Shown here: positions 19,146 through 25,797 of the stretch, piece by piece | Layout: every line of letters begins with the position of its first letter | Numbering within the stretch: position 1 is the first letter of the stretch | Source of the DNA: Pedobacter insulae | Lineage (GTDB): Bacteria; Bacteroidota; Bacteroidia; Sphingobacteriales; Sphingobacteriaceae | Length of the DNA stretch: 64,000 nucleotides | NCBI RefSeq assembly: GCF_900113525.1 | Contig: NZ_FOPP01000007.1 | Coordinates: forward strand, 124,001 to 188,000 | Reading direction: 5' to 3' | Made by a program: the position numbers and the translations under genes | The notes under the pieces: model-generated | The model's input: only the letters and a program-made list of their open reading frames with translations | The model's database searches: none | Told to the model about the DNA's origin: nothing

Positions 19146-19460
19146 ATTTTTATATAGCACCAATAAACAGCTATTTAGGGATCAATGCCAAAATTTGGGA
19201 TCAACCAACTGTGATAGGTATTAACGATTTAAATTGAAAATCACTTTATTCTTCTAAAAATTGATCATAAAACTTCAAGAACTTTAGGGGATTCGAACAC
19301 CCTCGATTTACATCCTCCGCGGCCAAAAGATACTACACCTAGGTTATTTTTGAAAAGTTTATTTGGTATAATCACTTGAGATTAGAATCTCGCAGGACGT
19401 AATGAAAAGATTATCCAGAAAACTTGAAAGTATAAAATAGTTTACTTTTTATTGTTTTTT
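19146..19460. other. AT-rich intergenic region with a tRNA-3'-end-like remnant (19287-19320)
   Basis: No plausible gene is seen here. The region contains GGGGATTCGAACACCC (19287-19302), which resembles a T-arm with its loop, followed 11 nt later by CCTCCGC (19314-19320). The real tRNA-Ser ends in GGGTTCGAATCCCCC then CTCTCCGC in the same orientation. On the reverse strand the same stretch also looks like the 3' half of a tRNA (GATGTAAATC, then GTTCGAATCCCC), so which tRNA it derives from, if any, is open. No intact cloverleaf is present. Confidence 0.35.
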
Positions 19461-19482
19461 GGTAAACTATTGTTTACCTTTG
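19461..19482 (+). promoter_or_regulatory. hicAB promoter -7 box overlapped by an inverted-repeat operator
   Basis: GGTAAAC-TATT-GTTTACC (19461-19478) is a perfect 7-bp-arm inverted repeat. TACCTTTG (19475-19482), a consensus -7 box, shares its last bases, and a GTTTAC half-site recurs about 20 bp upstream (19439-19444). A repressor bound to the repeat would cover the promoter, the normal autoregulation scheme for HicB antitoxins with a DNA-binding domain. It lies 22-43 bp before the hicA ATG. Confidence 0.72.
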
Positions 19483-19503
19483 GTTATAAATCAAGAGAAG
19501 GGG

Positions 19504-19695
19504 ATGAAATGGAATGAACTCATTAGAAAATTAAAAAAAGCTGGTTATGTTTATCTCCGAGACGCAAAGGGAAGCCATGAGTACTGGCATCACCCCGATA
19601 AAAAAGGGAGTGAAATTGTAATAGCAAAACATGGGGCTAAAGAAATTGGTACTGGATTAGCGAACAAGATTTTAAAAGAGGCAGGACTAAAATAG
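19504..19695 (+). CDS. hicA: HicA mRNA-interferase toxin
   Basis: A 63-residue HicA-fold protein. I use ATG 19504 (MKWNELIRKLKKAGY), which gives the family's usual length; a TTG 45 bp upstream would place the operator inside the gene. The dsRBD-like fold is recognisable by LIRKLKKAGY, the catalytic histidine H25 in GSHEYWHH, and IAKHGAKEIGTGLANKILKEAG at the end. HicA is a ribosome-independent RNase that inhibits translation until bound by HicB. The antitoxin gene follows 57 bp downstream in the usual hicA-hicB order. Confidence 0.93.
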   Translation: MKWNELIRKLKKAGYVYLRDAKGSHEYWHHPDKKGSEIVIAKHGAKEIGTGLANKILKEAGLK

Positions 19696-19752
19696 TCCTC
19701 TTTTTTATTTATATATACTGTTAATTATTCTTTACATCAACACACTGACAAG

Positions 19753-20139
19753 ATGAAAAAGATCGTATTTATTGTTGAAAAAACCTCAGATGGTTTTTCA
19801 GCTTACGCAGAGGATGATAATATCCAAGCTGCAACAAGTGCAGATACAATGGCTGAATTAAGAATCAATATTGTAGATGCATATAATTCAGTCGCAGAAT
19901 TAAAGGGATGGCCAGAAGTGACTATTGATGAGATCAATGTTCAGCTAGACTTACCTCAATTTTTTGATTACTATAAAATTATAAATGCAAGTGCATTAGG
20001 TTCTCGAATAGGTATGGATAAGACTTTGTTGTCACAATATGTAAACGGACACAAGAAAGCTGGGCCTAAACAAATACAAAAGATACTGAATGGCATAAAA
20101 CAACTTGGAAGTGAATTGTCTTCTTTAGAGTTTGCTTAA
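19753..20139 (+). CDS. hicB: HicB antitoxin with C-terminal helix-turn-helix
   Basis: A 128-residue protein with two parts. Residues 1-70 are the HicB partial RNase H-like domain (IVFIVEKTSDGFSAYAEDDNIQAATSAD broken by family-typical turns). Residues about 75-125 form an XRE-like helix-turn-helix (NASALGSRIGMDKTLLSQYVNGHKKAGPKQI). The first part binds and neutralises HicA; the second should bind the inverted repeat upstream of hicA and repress the operon. A terminator lies about 130 bp downstream. Confidence 0.92.
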   Translation: MKKIVFIVEKTSDGFSAYAEDDNIQAATSADTMAELRINIVDAYNSVAELKGWPEVTIDEINVQLDLPQFFDYYKIINASALGSRIGMDKTLLSQYVNGHKKAGPKQIQKILNGIKQLGSELSSLEFA

Positions 20140-20238
20140 ATCTATTTAGAGGATAGAACCGTTACTAATAATTTAAAGATTTGAACTACTAGTGAAAATG
20201 TAAATATGGCTAGTAGGTGTTGCATTACAAGCAGAGGT

Positions 20239-20263
20239 TCTCCGCCATAATTGGTGTCAAAAC
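20239..20263 (+). repeat. Short tRNA-Ser-end-like sequence downstream of hicB (possible degenerate att site)
   Basis: TCTCCGC (20239-20245) followed by TAA, GTG and CAAAA in the same order as after the tRNA-Ser 3' end (TCTCCGC at 19099-19105, then TAA, GTG, CAAAAG). A GGTTC sits directly before it, like the T-arm start. The match is short and gapped, so it may be chance. If real, it would bracket hicAB together with the tRNA end. Confidence 0.3.
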
Positions 20264-20267
20264 AAGC

Positions 20268-20304
20268 AATAAAGCCTGCAGATCATAAGATCGCAGGCTT
20301 TATT
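20268..20304 (+). terminator. Intrinsic terminator after hicAB
   Basis: AATAAAGCCTGC and GCAGGCTTTATT make a 12-bp stem. An inner GATC-ATAA-GATC stem extends it after a one-base bulge, and TTGTTAT follows. It separates hicAB from the uracil-DNA glycosylase gene. Confidence 0.85.
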
Positions 20305-20334
20305 TGTTATATTCGTATTTTATGTATTTATCCA

Positions 20335-20913
20335 ATGGACAAATTACTTTCGGAAATTCGAAGCTGCACCGTTTGCCAAGAATCTTTACCTTATGCTCCA
20401 AAACCGATAATTCAAGTCAGTAAGTCGTCAAAGATTGTGGTGATAGGGCAGGCACCCGGACAAAAAGTCCAGGATAGCGGGATTCCTTGGGATGATGCAA
20501 GTGGTAACAATTTAAGAGAATGGCTAGGTGTTAGTAAGCAAGAATTTTATGATGATGCACTATTTGCACTCATGCCAATGGGTTTTTGTTTTCCAGGTAC
20601 AGGTAAATCAGGCGATTTGCCTCCCAAACTTGCCTGTGCGCCTTTATGGCATCAACGGGTTTTTGAATCACTGCAAGAAGTAAAATTGGTACTACTGATC
20701 GGGCAATATGCTCAGCATTATTATTTGCCAAACAGCCCAAAAAGTACTTTGACCGAAACAGTAAGAAATTACAGGGAATACCTGCCAAACTATTTCCCAT
20801 TACCACATCCATCACCTCGCAACAATATTTGGCAAAAGAAAAATCAGTGGTTTAAGGAGGACGTATTAACTGTTTTAAAAGAAAAAGTAGCAATGATCTT
20901 GAGTTCTTGCTAA
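20335..20913 (+). CDS. Uracil-DNA glycosylase family protein (family 4-like, 4Fe-4S)
   Basis: A 192-residue protein from ATG 20335 (MDKLLSEIRSC); the in-frame TTG further upstream lies before the terminator and is rejected. Four cysteines at C11, C14, C85 and C101 follow the C-x2-C ... C-x15-C spacing of iron-sulfur UDGs. Motif 1 is VIGQAPGQK (GQAPG instead of the usual GEAPG), the GIPWDDASGNNLREWLG block follows, and motif 2 is HPSPRN. The family excises uracil from DNA during base-excision repair. The variant motif could also mean a specialised activity. It stands alone between the hicAB terminator and the DUF5694 gene. Confidence 0.82.
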   Translation: MDKLLSEIRSCTVCQESLPYAPKPIIQVSKSSKIVVIGQAPGQKVQDSGIPWDDASGNNLREWLGVSKQEFYDDALFALMPMGFCFPGTGKSGDLPPKLACAPLWHQRVFESLQEVKLVLLIGQYAQHYYLPNSPKSTLTETVRNYREYLPNYFPLPHPSPRNNIWQKKNQWFKEDVLTVLKEKVAMILSSC

Positions 20914-20949
20914 CTTCACGTCAAACTTATCGCCCTAATAAACTATCTT

Positions 20950-22002
20950 ATGAAATATTCTTTTTTTCTTTTGCTCTTCCTATCAATTCATGTTTATGCC
21001 CAAAAAGTAGAGGTGTTGCTGATCGGTGTTTCACATAACTATAGTACTTACGCTCCGCAAGATTTTTCAGGTATCCATGATAAGATCAGGAAATTTAAGC
21101 CGACTGCTTTTTTTGGAGAATTCCTGAGTAAGGAAGATGAGCCCCTGCTAATGGATTATTGGTGTAAATCCGATAATATTAAACGGTTAGAGTTTCTTAA
21201 AAAGAATCGAAATATTGCAACAGCTAAATTGCCAGGAACCATCGACAGTTTAACAGAACTCTCGTTAAAGAATCCAAAAGATTATCGGATAAAAACGGAT
21301 CTGGCACATGCCTATTACCTTAACCAAGATGTTTCCAATGGCCATTTTCAATTTTGGCAAGTATATGATCATTTACGACAAACCCCTGATGTTGAACTTG
21401 AGAATTATGTAAATAAAATACTTAGTCCGCGATTGGACGTAACAGGACGAAGCATGAAAAGGCTAAAAACTTCCGAGTACGCCTATATCGCCTTCCCCAT
21501 GATGTTGGAAATGAAAATTCGAGAATTACTGCCAATGGACTGCCAAGATTATGACCTTAACTGGATCGCAGCATCCATTGCTTTTCATACTAAATTCAAA
21601 ACTTACCGAGCAGATACAGCTGCAACTTATGCTAAAGAACTCATCGCCTTAATGATTAAAAGAGATCAAGGATTTGGAAAAAGCGCTGAGGTAGAAAAAA
21701 ACTCGAGAAAGGTGACGGAATGGTTAAACACGGATGAAGCATCTGGCATTTTTGCCTCCGGAGATTTTTACTTCCCAGCCATGTATGACTTAATCAATTT
21801 TCCAAAAGAAGAAATGCTTTCGCAAATCCATTGGTGGCTCATGAGAAACAAGGTGATGTGTGAGAATGTGGTAAATAGAGCTAGAGCTTCTGGAGCGACA
21901 AAAGTAGTGGTCATTGCTGGGGCCAACCACAGAAAGTATATGCAAGATATATTTAAAACAATGCCAAGCGTAACCGTAAAGAATATTAATGAGGTTCAAT
22001 AA
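20950..22002 (+). CDS. DUF5694 domain secreted protein (TraB/TIKI-like fold)
   Basis: A 350-residue protein with a clear signal peptide (FFLLLFLSIHVYA). The conserved blocks are VLLIGVSHNY near the N terminus, FKPTAFFGEF, and VVVIAGANHRKYMQ near the C terminus. These His/Glu-containing blocks resemble the GxxH/GE motifs of the TraB/TIKI putative metalloprotease superfamily, to which DUF5694 proteins are related. No activity is established for this family. It follows the UDG gene by 36 bp and precedes a VOC protein by 14 bp; these neighbours do not suggest a pathway. Confidence 0.72.
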   Translation: MKYSFFLLLFLSIHVYAQKVEVLLIGVSHNYSTYAPQDFSGIHDKIRKFKPTAFFGEFLSKEDEPLLMDYWCKSDNIKRLEFLKKNRNIATAKLPGTIDSLTELSLKNPKDYRIKTDLAHAYYLNQDVSNGHFQFWQVYDHLRQTPDVELENYVNKILSPRLDVTGRSMKRLKTSEYAYIAFPMMLEMKIRELLPMDCQDYDLNWIAASIAFHTKFKTYRADTAATYAKELIALMIKRDQGFGKSAEVEKNSRKVTEWLNTDEASGIFASGDFYFPAMYDLINFPKEEMLSQIHWWLMRNKVMCENVVNRARASGATKVVVIAGANHRKYMQDIFKTMPSVTVKNINEVQ

Positions 22003-22016
22003 AAAAAATAGAATAT

Positions 22017-22379
22017 ATGGAACATAAAGCAATCTCCATCCGGCCTTTTATTGGGGCAATTGATTTTGAAATATCAAGGAGCTTTTACCGCGACCTAGGC
22101 TTTGAAGAAACCGTACTTGCGCACAATTTGTCTGTTTTTAAGACTGGAAACAATGGTTTTTATCTACAAGATGCCTACGTAAAGGATTGGGTAGATAATA
22201 CCATGCTCTTTTTAGAGGTGGAAGATGTTGAACGTTTTTGGAGCGAATTGATAACTTTAAACCTTACTGCAAAATATAAAAACGTCAAGCTTGGGCCCAT
22301 ACGGACTGAACCTTGGGGCAAAGAGTGCTTTATACATGATCCATCTGGTAATTTATGGCATGTAGGTCAATTTAATTAA
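22017..22379 (+). CDS. VOC family protein (glyoxalase/bleomycin-resistance fold)
   Basis: A 120-residue single VOC module with two beta-alpha-beta-beta-beta halves: FEISRSFYRDLGFEET opens the first, and the second ends in CFIHDPSGNLWHVGQF, the typical metal-side strand pair. The fold covers dioxygenases, isomerases and antibiotic-binding proteins, so function cannot be assigned. It lies 14 bp after the DUF5694 gene on the same strand and overlaps the 3' end of the convergent DUF6266 gene by 8 bp. Confidence 0.85.
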   Translation: MEHKAISIRPFIGAIDFEISRSFYRDLGFEETVLAHNLSVFKTGNNGFYLQDAYVKDWVDNTMLFLEVEDVERFWSELITLNLTAKYKNVKLGPIRTEPWGKECFIHDPSGNLWHVGQFN

Positions 22380-23154
22380 ACTTGTGCCAGTTCTTGGTCA
22401 TTGCCGGGTCGACTGTCCCTTCTGCAATGGTGGCATGTAAAATGGCTGCTGGATTAAAGGATTTATTGTTTAGGATAGACTCACCTGCAAAATGTTTTTC
22501 AACATATTTAAGGGAAATAGCCGTAACGCATAAACATCCAGGTAAAATTGGGAATTCAAAAGTCTGCTCGGGTACCAATGTAGGTTTAAAGGAGTAGGGG
22601 ATTACCATTAATTGAGGCTCTTCCAAGTCGCTATGGCTATGTGTAAGATCGACCATCGCAACGGCAATAATCAATCTACACTCATTGAGACGTTCTATTG
22701 GCGATTTTAACTCTAAAGGAATTTTTAGTTCAGGTATGGTAACTTTTAAAACTAACCCATCTATCGTAATCTTAGGTTGCACAAAAAAATTATTCTTTAC
22801 CATAGAGTTTACATTAAACTCAAAGCCAGCAAGGGTCTGGAAGCTGTCGGCCGCGAAGTTCAATTCCCCTGTTTCCGGGTCTTTAACGCTATTAAGGCAA
22901 CGCAGTATTTCGGCATTTAATCGATAGATCATTGTCCCATCATAAAGCTTAAAACAGACATACGCAAGCGCCCGACGCAGGCCAGCTGCTAGCCGACTCG
23001 ATTTCCCGAAAATATCTGCCGCTTTTTTTGTACCTTCGGTTAAGTGGCTTTTTCGGACGTGAGGTTTACCCTGTACAATCTGCTTGCCACGATAATCGCG
23101 ATAAACAAGGTTCGCTACTTGGCCCTTGATGAATTTCCCACTAATATTTGCCAT
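22372..23154 (-). CDS. DUF6266 family protein
   Basis: A 260-residue protein without a signal peptide. The N terminus (ISGKFIKGQVANLVYRDYRGKQIV) is the hallmark of DUF6266, a family I know from Bacteroidota, often in several copies per genome. The rest is beta-rich. No enzymatic motif is visible and the function is unknown. It is flanked upstream by a cluster of short inverted and tandem repeats, which may signal local rearrangement. Confidence 0.78.
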   Translation of the reverse strand: MANISGKFIKGQVANLVYRDYRGKQIVQGKPHVRKSHLTEGTKKAADIFGKSSRLAAGLRRALAYVCFKLYDGTMIYRLNAEILRCLNSVKDPETGELNFAADSFQTLAGFEFNVNSMVKNNFFVQPKITIDGLVLKVTIPELKIPLELKSPIERLNECRLIIAVAMVDLTHSHSDLEEPQLMVIPYSFKPTLVPEQTFEFPILPGCLCVTAISLKYVEKHFAGESILNNKSFNPAAILHATIAEGTVDPAMTKNWHKFN

Positions 23155-23250
23155 ATAAGTTTGATTAAGCTAACAGGTTCGGAACGTGTTCGAGACAGGT
23201 TCGTACTTGCTTGCAGATAAATGTTATATAAATATAATAAAAATCTAGTG

Positions 23251-23284
23251 TAAGTCCAAGTTTTTACGGCATAAGTTGGACTTA
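23251..23284. repeat. 9-bp-arm inverted repeat upstream of the DUF6266 gene
   Basis: TAAGTCCAA (23251-23259) and TTGGACTTA (23276-23284) are perfect inverted arms around a 16-nt spacer. The right arm is also part of the first unit of the adjoining 11-bp tandem array. Confidence 0.7.
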
Positions 23285-23318
23285 TATTGGACTCATACTG
23301 GACTCATATTGGACTCAT
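23275..23318 (+). repeat. Four tandem 11-bp units (ATTGGACTCAT type)
   Basis: GTTGGACTTAT, ATTGGACTCAT, ACTGGACTCAT and ATTGGACTCAT lie head to tail, differing at two or three positions. They sit in the 223-bp gap between the DUF6266 start and the MATE stop. The period of 11 bp is close to one DNA helix turn. There is no spacer between units, so this is not a CRISPR array. Confidence 0.85.
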
Positions 23319-23377
23319 CTCTAAGAAAGTACGAAGGAATCCAGAAGCATAGGCGAAGCTGTCCCGAAGCAAATTCC

Positions 23378-24802
23378 TTAAACTTTCGTTGTTTTCCACT
23401 TGCCTTTTTTAAACAGCAAGTAGGCGGCTATGGTAATGCCCACTTCGGCTACGGGTATAGCCCAAAATACGCCTGTCGGACCCATCTCTAAATACTTAGC
23501 TAAAAAGTAAGCTAAAGGGATCTGGAATAGCCAGAAGGCAATGACATTAATTTTTGTAGGTGTCCAGGTATCTCCTGCACCGTTAAAGGCGCTAATGAGT
23601 ACCATACCGATGCCATAGAGTACAAAACCATAACTAAGGGTCCTGAGCGCTTCAACGGCAACCGTTTTAATTAGCGGATCTGTGGTAAAGAACGAAGCAA
23701 AATAAGGCCCGCAACTTAAAAACAGGATGGTCACTACTGCCATAAAGATAATGGTAAATTTCATGGTTTCAAAGACCGATTTTTCGGCCCTATCTACATG
23801 TTTTGCACCTAAATTTTGTCCAACCAGGGTTGCTGCAGCATTGCTGAGGCCCCAAGCAGGTAACATAAAGAACATCATTAGGCGCAGCGCAGTTTGATAA
23901 CCTGCAGAACCATGGTCCCCACCGGTAGTAGCTACCAATTGCGCAAGGAAAATCCAGCTGCAGGAAGCAATTACGAATTGTAAGATACCCGGAGCGGCGA
24001 TCTTAACAATGGCTTTGATTTGCTCCCAATGTGGTTTAAAGTAGGCTAATTTAATTTTTAACGCACCATTTCCCTTTACCAAGTGATATACCTGATAACT
24101 CACCCCCAAGCCGCGGCCCAGGGTTGTGGCAATAGCAGCGCCAGTTAAACCAAATGCGGGAATGGGTCCGAAACCCCTGATAAACAAGGGACAAAATATG
24201 ATATTGGCAATGTTGGCGATCCACAGGCTCTTCATGGCAATTGCCGCGTTACCAGCACCTCTAAAAATACCATTGATTAGGAAGAGGAGCATGATGATCA
24301 TGCTGCCACCCATCATAATGCGGACAAAGTTTGTCCCCTGTACCGCCGTTTCTTCGGTGGCGCCCATTATTAACAGGATTTCTTTAGCGAAAAATACTCC
24401 TATAAGGCTGATAATAATATTGATGAACATCGAGATAACGATGGTTTGCATTCCAGCCTTTGCGGCAGCTTTAGGGTCTTTTTCGCCAATACGGCGGGCA
24501 ACGACAGCGGTAGCAGCCATGCTCATGCCAATGGCCAATGAATAGATGATGGTAAGTACCGATTCGGTAAGGCCGACTGTTTGGATGGCATTACTGCTAT
24601 TGGGTAAATGACCTACAAAATAGAGATCTACGAGGGCGAAAACCGATTCCATCATCATTTCTAACATCATCGGGATCGCTAATAAAACGATGGCCTTTCG
24701 GATGCTGATGGCGGTATAATCGGTTTCTTCGCCTTTTAAGGCCTGGGTAATTAATTGAATGTAAGAAGTTAGACTATGTTTAGTCTTAAGAGATTGGGAC
24801 AT
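23378..24802 (-). CDS. MATE family multidrug/Na+ efflux transporter
   Basis: A 474-residue membrane protein with about 12 hydrophobic segments in two homologous halves. MATE blocks include LAIPMMLEMMMESVFALVD at the N-terminal bundle and GAGDTWTPTKINVIAFW in the second half. The family exports cationic drugs or metabolites in exchange for Na+ or H+. It is transcribed divergently from an AraC-type regulator that may control it through the shared 111-bp intergenic region; that link is inference. Confidence 0.93.
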   Translation of the reverse strand: MSQSLKTKHSLTSYIQLITQALKGEETDYTAISIRKAIVLLAIPMMLEMMMESVFALVDLYFVGHLPNSSNAIQTVGLTESVLTIIYSLAIGMSMAATAVVARRIGEKDPKAAAKAGMQTIVISMFINIIISLIGVFFAKEILLIMGATEETAVQGTNFVRIMMGGSMIIMLLFLINGIFRGAGNAAIAMKSLWIANIANIIFCPLFIRGFGPIPAFGLTGAAIATTLGRGLGVSYQVYHLVKGNGALKIKLAYFKPHWEQIKAIVKIAAPGILQFVIASCSWIFLAQLVATTGGDHGSAGYQTALRLMMFFMLPAWGLSNAAATLVGQNLGAKHVDRAEKSVFETMKFTIIFMAVVTILFLSCGPYFASFFTTDPLIKTVAVEALRTLSYGFVLYGIGMVLISAFNGAGDTWTPTKINVIAFWLFQIPLAYFLAKYLEMGPTGVFWAIPVAEVGITIAAYLLFKKGKWKTTKV

Positions 24803-24864
24803 TTAAAGAAAAATTAAGCAGGTATGAAGATAGAGATTTTCGGCAGGAAGATTTTAACCATATT

Positions 24865-24902
24865 TTACCTTAAAATTTGTAAATCAACAGAATTTAAGGT
24901 AA
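24865..24902. promoter_or_regulatory. 10-bp-arm inverted repeat over the araC-type gene promoter
   Basis: TTACCTTAAA (24865-24874) and TTTAAGGTAA (24893-24902) are perfect inverted arms, 18 nt apart, between the divergent MATE and AraC genes. A promoter-like pair TTTG - 20 nt - TAATATTG overlaps it: the -7-like box begins within the right arm and ends 6 nt before the regulator ATG. The layout suggests an operator for autoregulation or joint control. Confidence 0.6.
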
Positions 24903-24913
24903 TATTGTGATAC

Positions 24914-25792
24914 ATGAAGGTTTTACAATTTACAATTCCGGTAGCAGATGATAGGGCAGTAATTGTGCAAGAAGACATCATGCCGCAGTTTTATCCTCAT
25001 CTGCATCGACATAAAGAAGCCCAGCTTATTTGGATTAAGCAGGGGGAGGGTACGTTATTGATTGATAATCAAATGCATCCTTTTAAAAAGGATGATATCT
25101 TTTTAATAGGCGTTAATCAGCCACATCTTTTTAAAAGTAACCCCGAGTATTTTGTGGAAGAAAACGGATTGGAGATTAATGCTTTAATGATCTTCTTTGA
25201 TCCAGCCGGGAAGCTCCAGTCTTTTTTAGACTTACCTGAAATGCAACTGATCAAGGCTTATTTGAATTTTGCGAAAGGAGGTTTGAAGCTTCCAGCAGAT
25301 CAAGCCAGCTTAATCGCTCAGCAAATGACTAGTGTCCAACTAGCTAAAAATCAATACGTCATGATCCATTTTCTGGGCTTATTGGATCTAATGGCGCAGT
25401 TCCAGCACAGTTCGCAGGTGTTGGTTGCCAATGGACCATCCTTGTTCTCGGAAAGCGAAGGGATTAGAATCGGACATATTTATAACTTCCTCATGCAACA
25501 TTATGATCGGAACATAACTTTGGTTGAAATTGCCGAGGAAGCGCATATGACACCTCAGGCATTTTGCAGGTATTTTAAAAAACATACCAGACAAACGCTG
25601 GTTTCGTTTCTAAATGAGATCAGGGTTAACGAGGCATGTAAAAAATTAACAAGCGGTAATTACGAAAATATATCAATTGTAGCCTACAACTGTGGTTTTA
25701 ACAGTTTAACGAATTTCAATAGGGTATTTAAAACAATTATGAAAATAGCCCCGAAAACCTATCTGGAAAGCTACAATAAGCGTTTAAATTAA
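24914..25792 (+). CDS. AraC family transcriptional regulator (cupin sensor)
   Basis: A 292-residue regulator. Residues about 20-100 form a cupin-like sensor (PHLHRHKEAQLIWIKQGEG). The C-terminal ~100 residues carry two helix-turn-helix motifs, ending in CGFNSLTNFNRVFKTIMKIAPKTYLE, the AraC signature. It probably senses a small sugar-type or acid ligand. Only 5 bp separate it from the aldehyde dehydrogenase gene, which makes that enzyme its most likely target; the divergent MATE gene is another. Confidence 0.92.
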   Translation: MKVLQFTIPVADDRAVIVQEDIMPQFYPHLHRHKEAQLIWIKQGEGTLLIDNQMHPFKKDDIFLIGVNQPHLFKSNPEYFVEENGLEINALMIFFDPAGKLQSFLDLPEMQLIKAYLNFAKGGLKLPADQASLIAQQMTSVQLAKNQYVMIHFLGLLDLMAQFQHSSQVLVANGPSLFSESEGIRIGHIYNFLMQHYDRNITLVEIAEEAHMTPQAFCRYFKKHTRQTLVSFLNEIRVNEACKKLTSGNYENISIVAYNCGFNSLTNFNRVFKTIMKIAPKTYLESYNKRLN

Positions 25793-25797
25793 GAAAG

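Noticed and set aside
19459..19503. TTG start that would extend HicA by 15 residues
   Set aside because: It would put the operator and -7 box inside the coding sequence; ATG 19504 gives the family's usual length.
20251..20334. TTG start that would extend the UDG family protein by 28 residues
   Set aside because: The extension runs through the hicAB terminator hairpin and has no family similarity.
23275..23318. Tandem 11-bp units considered as a CRISPR-like array
   Set aside because: Units are contiguous with no spacers, far shorter than CRISPR repeats, and no cas gene is present.
23319..23375. Possible further REP-like copy (GTACGAAGGAATCC ... CCGAAGC)
   Set aside because: Only a short part matches one arm and the CATTGCGAGG block is missing, so I did not count it.
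24126..24545. 139-codon plus-strand frame antisense to the MATE gene
   Set aside because: It is the shadow of a transmembrane-rich gene; no family resemblance and an unlikely composition.
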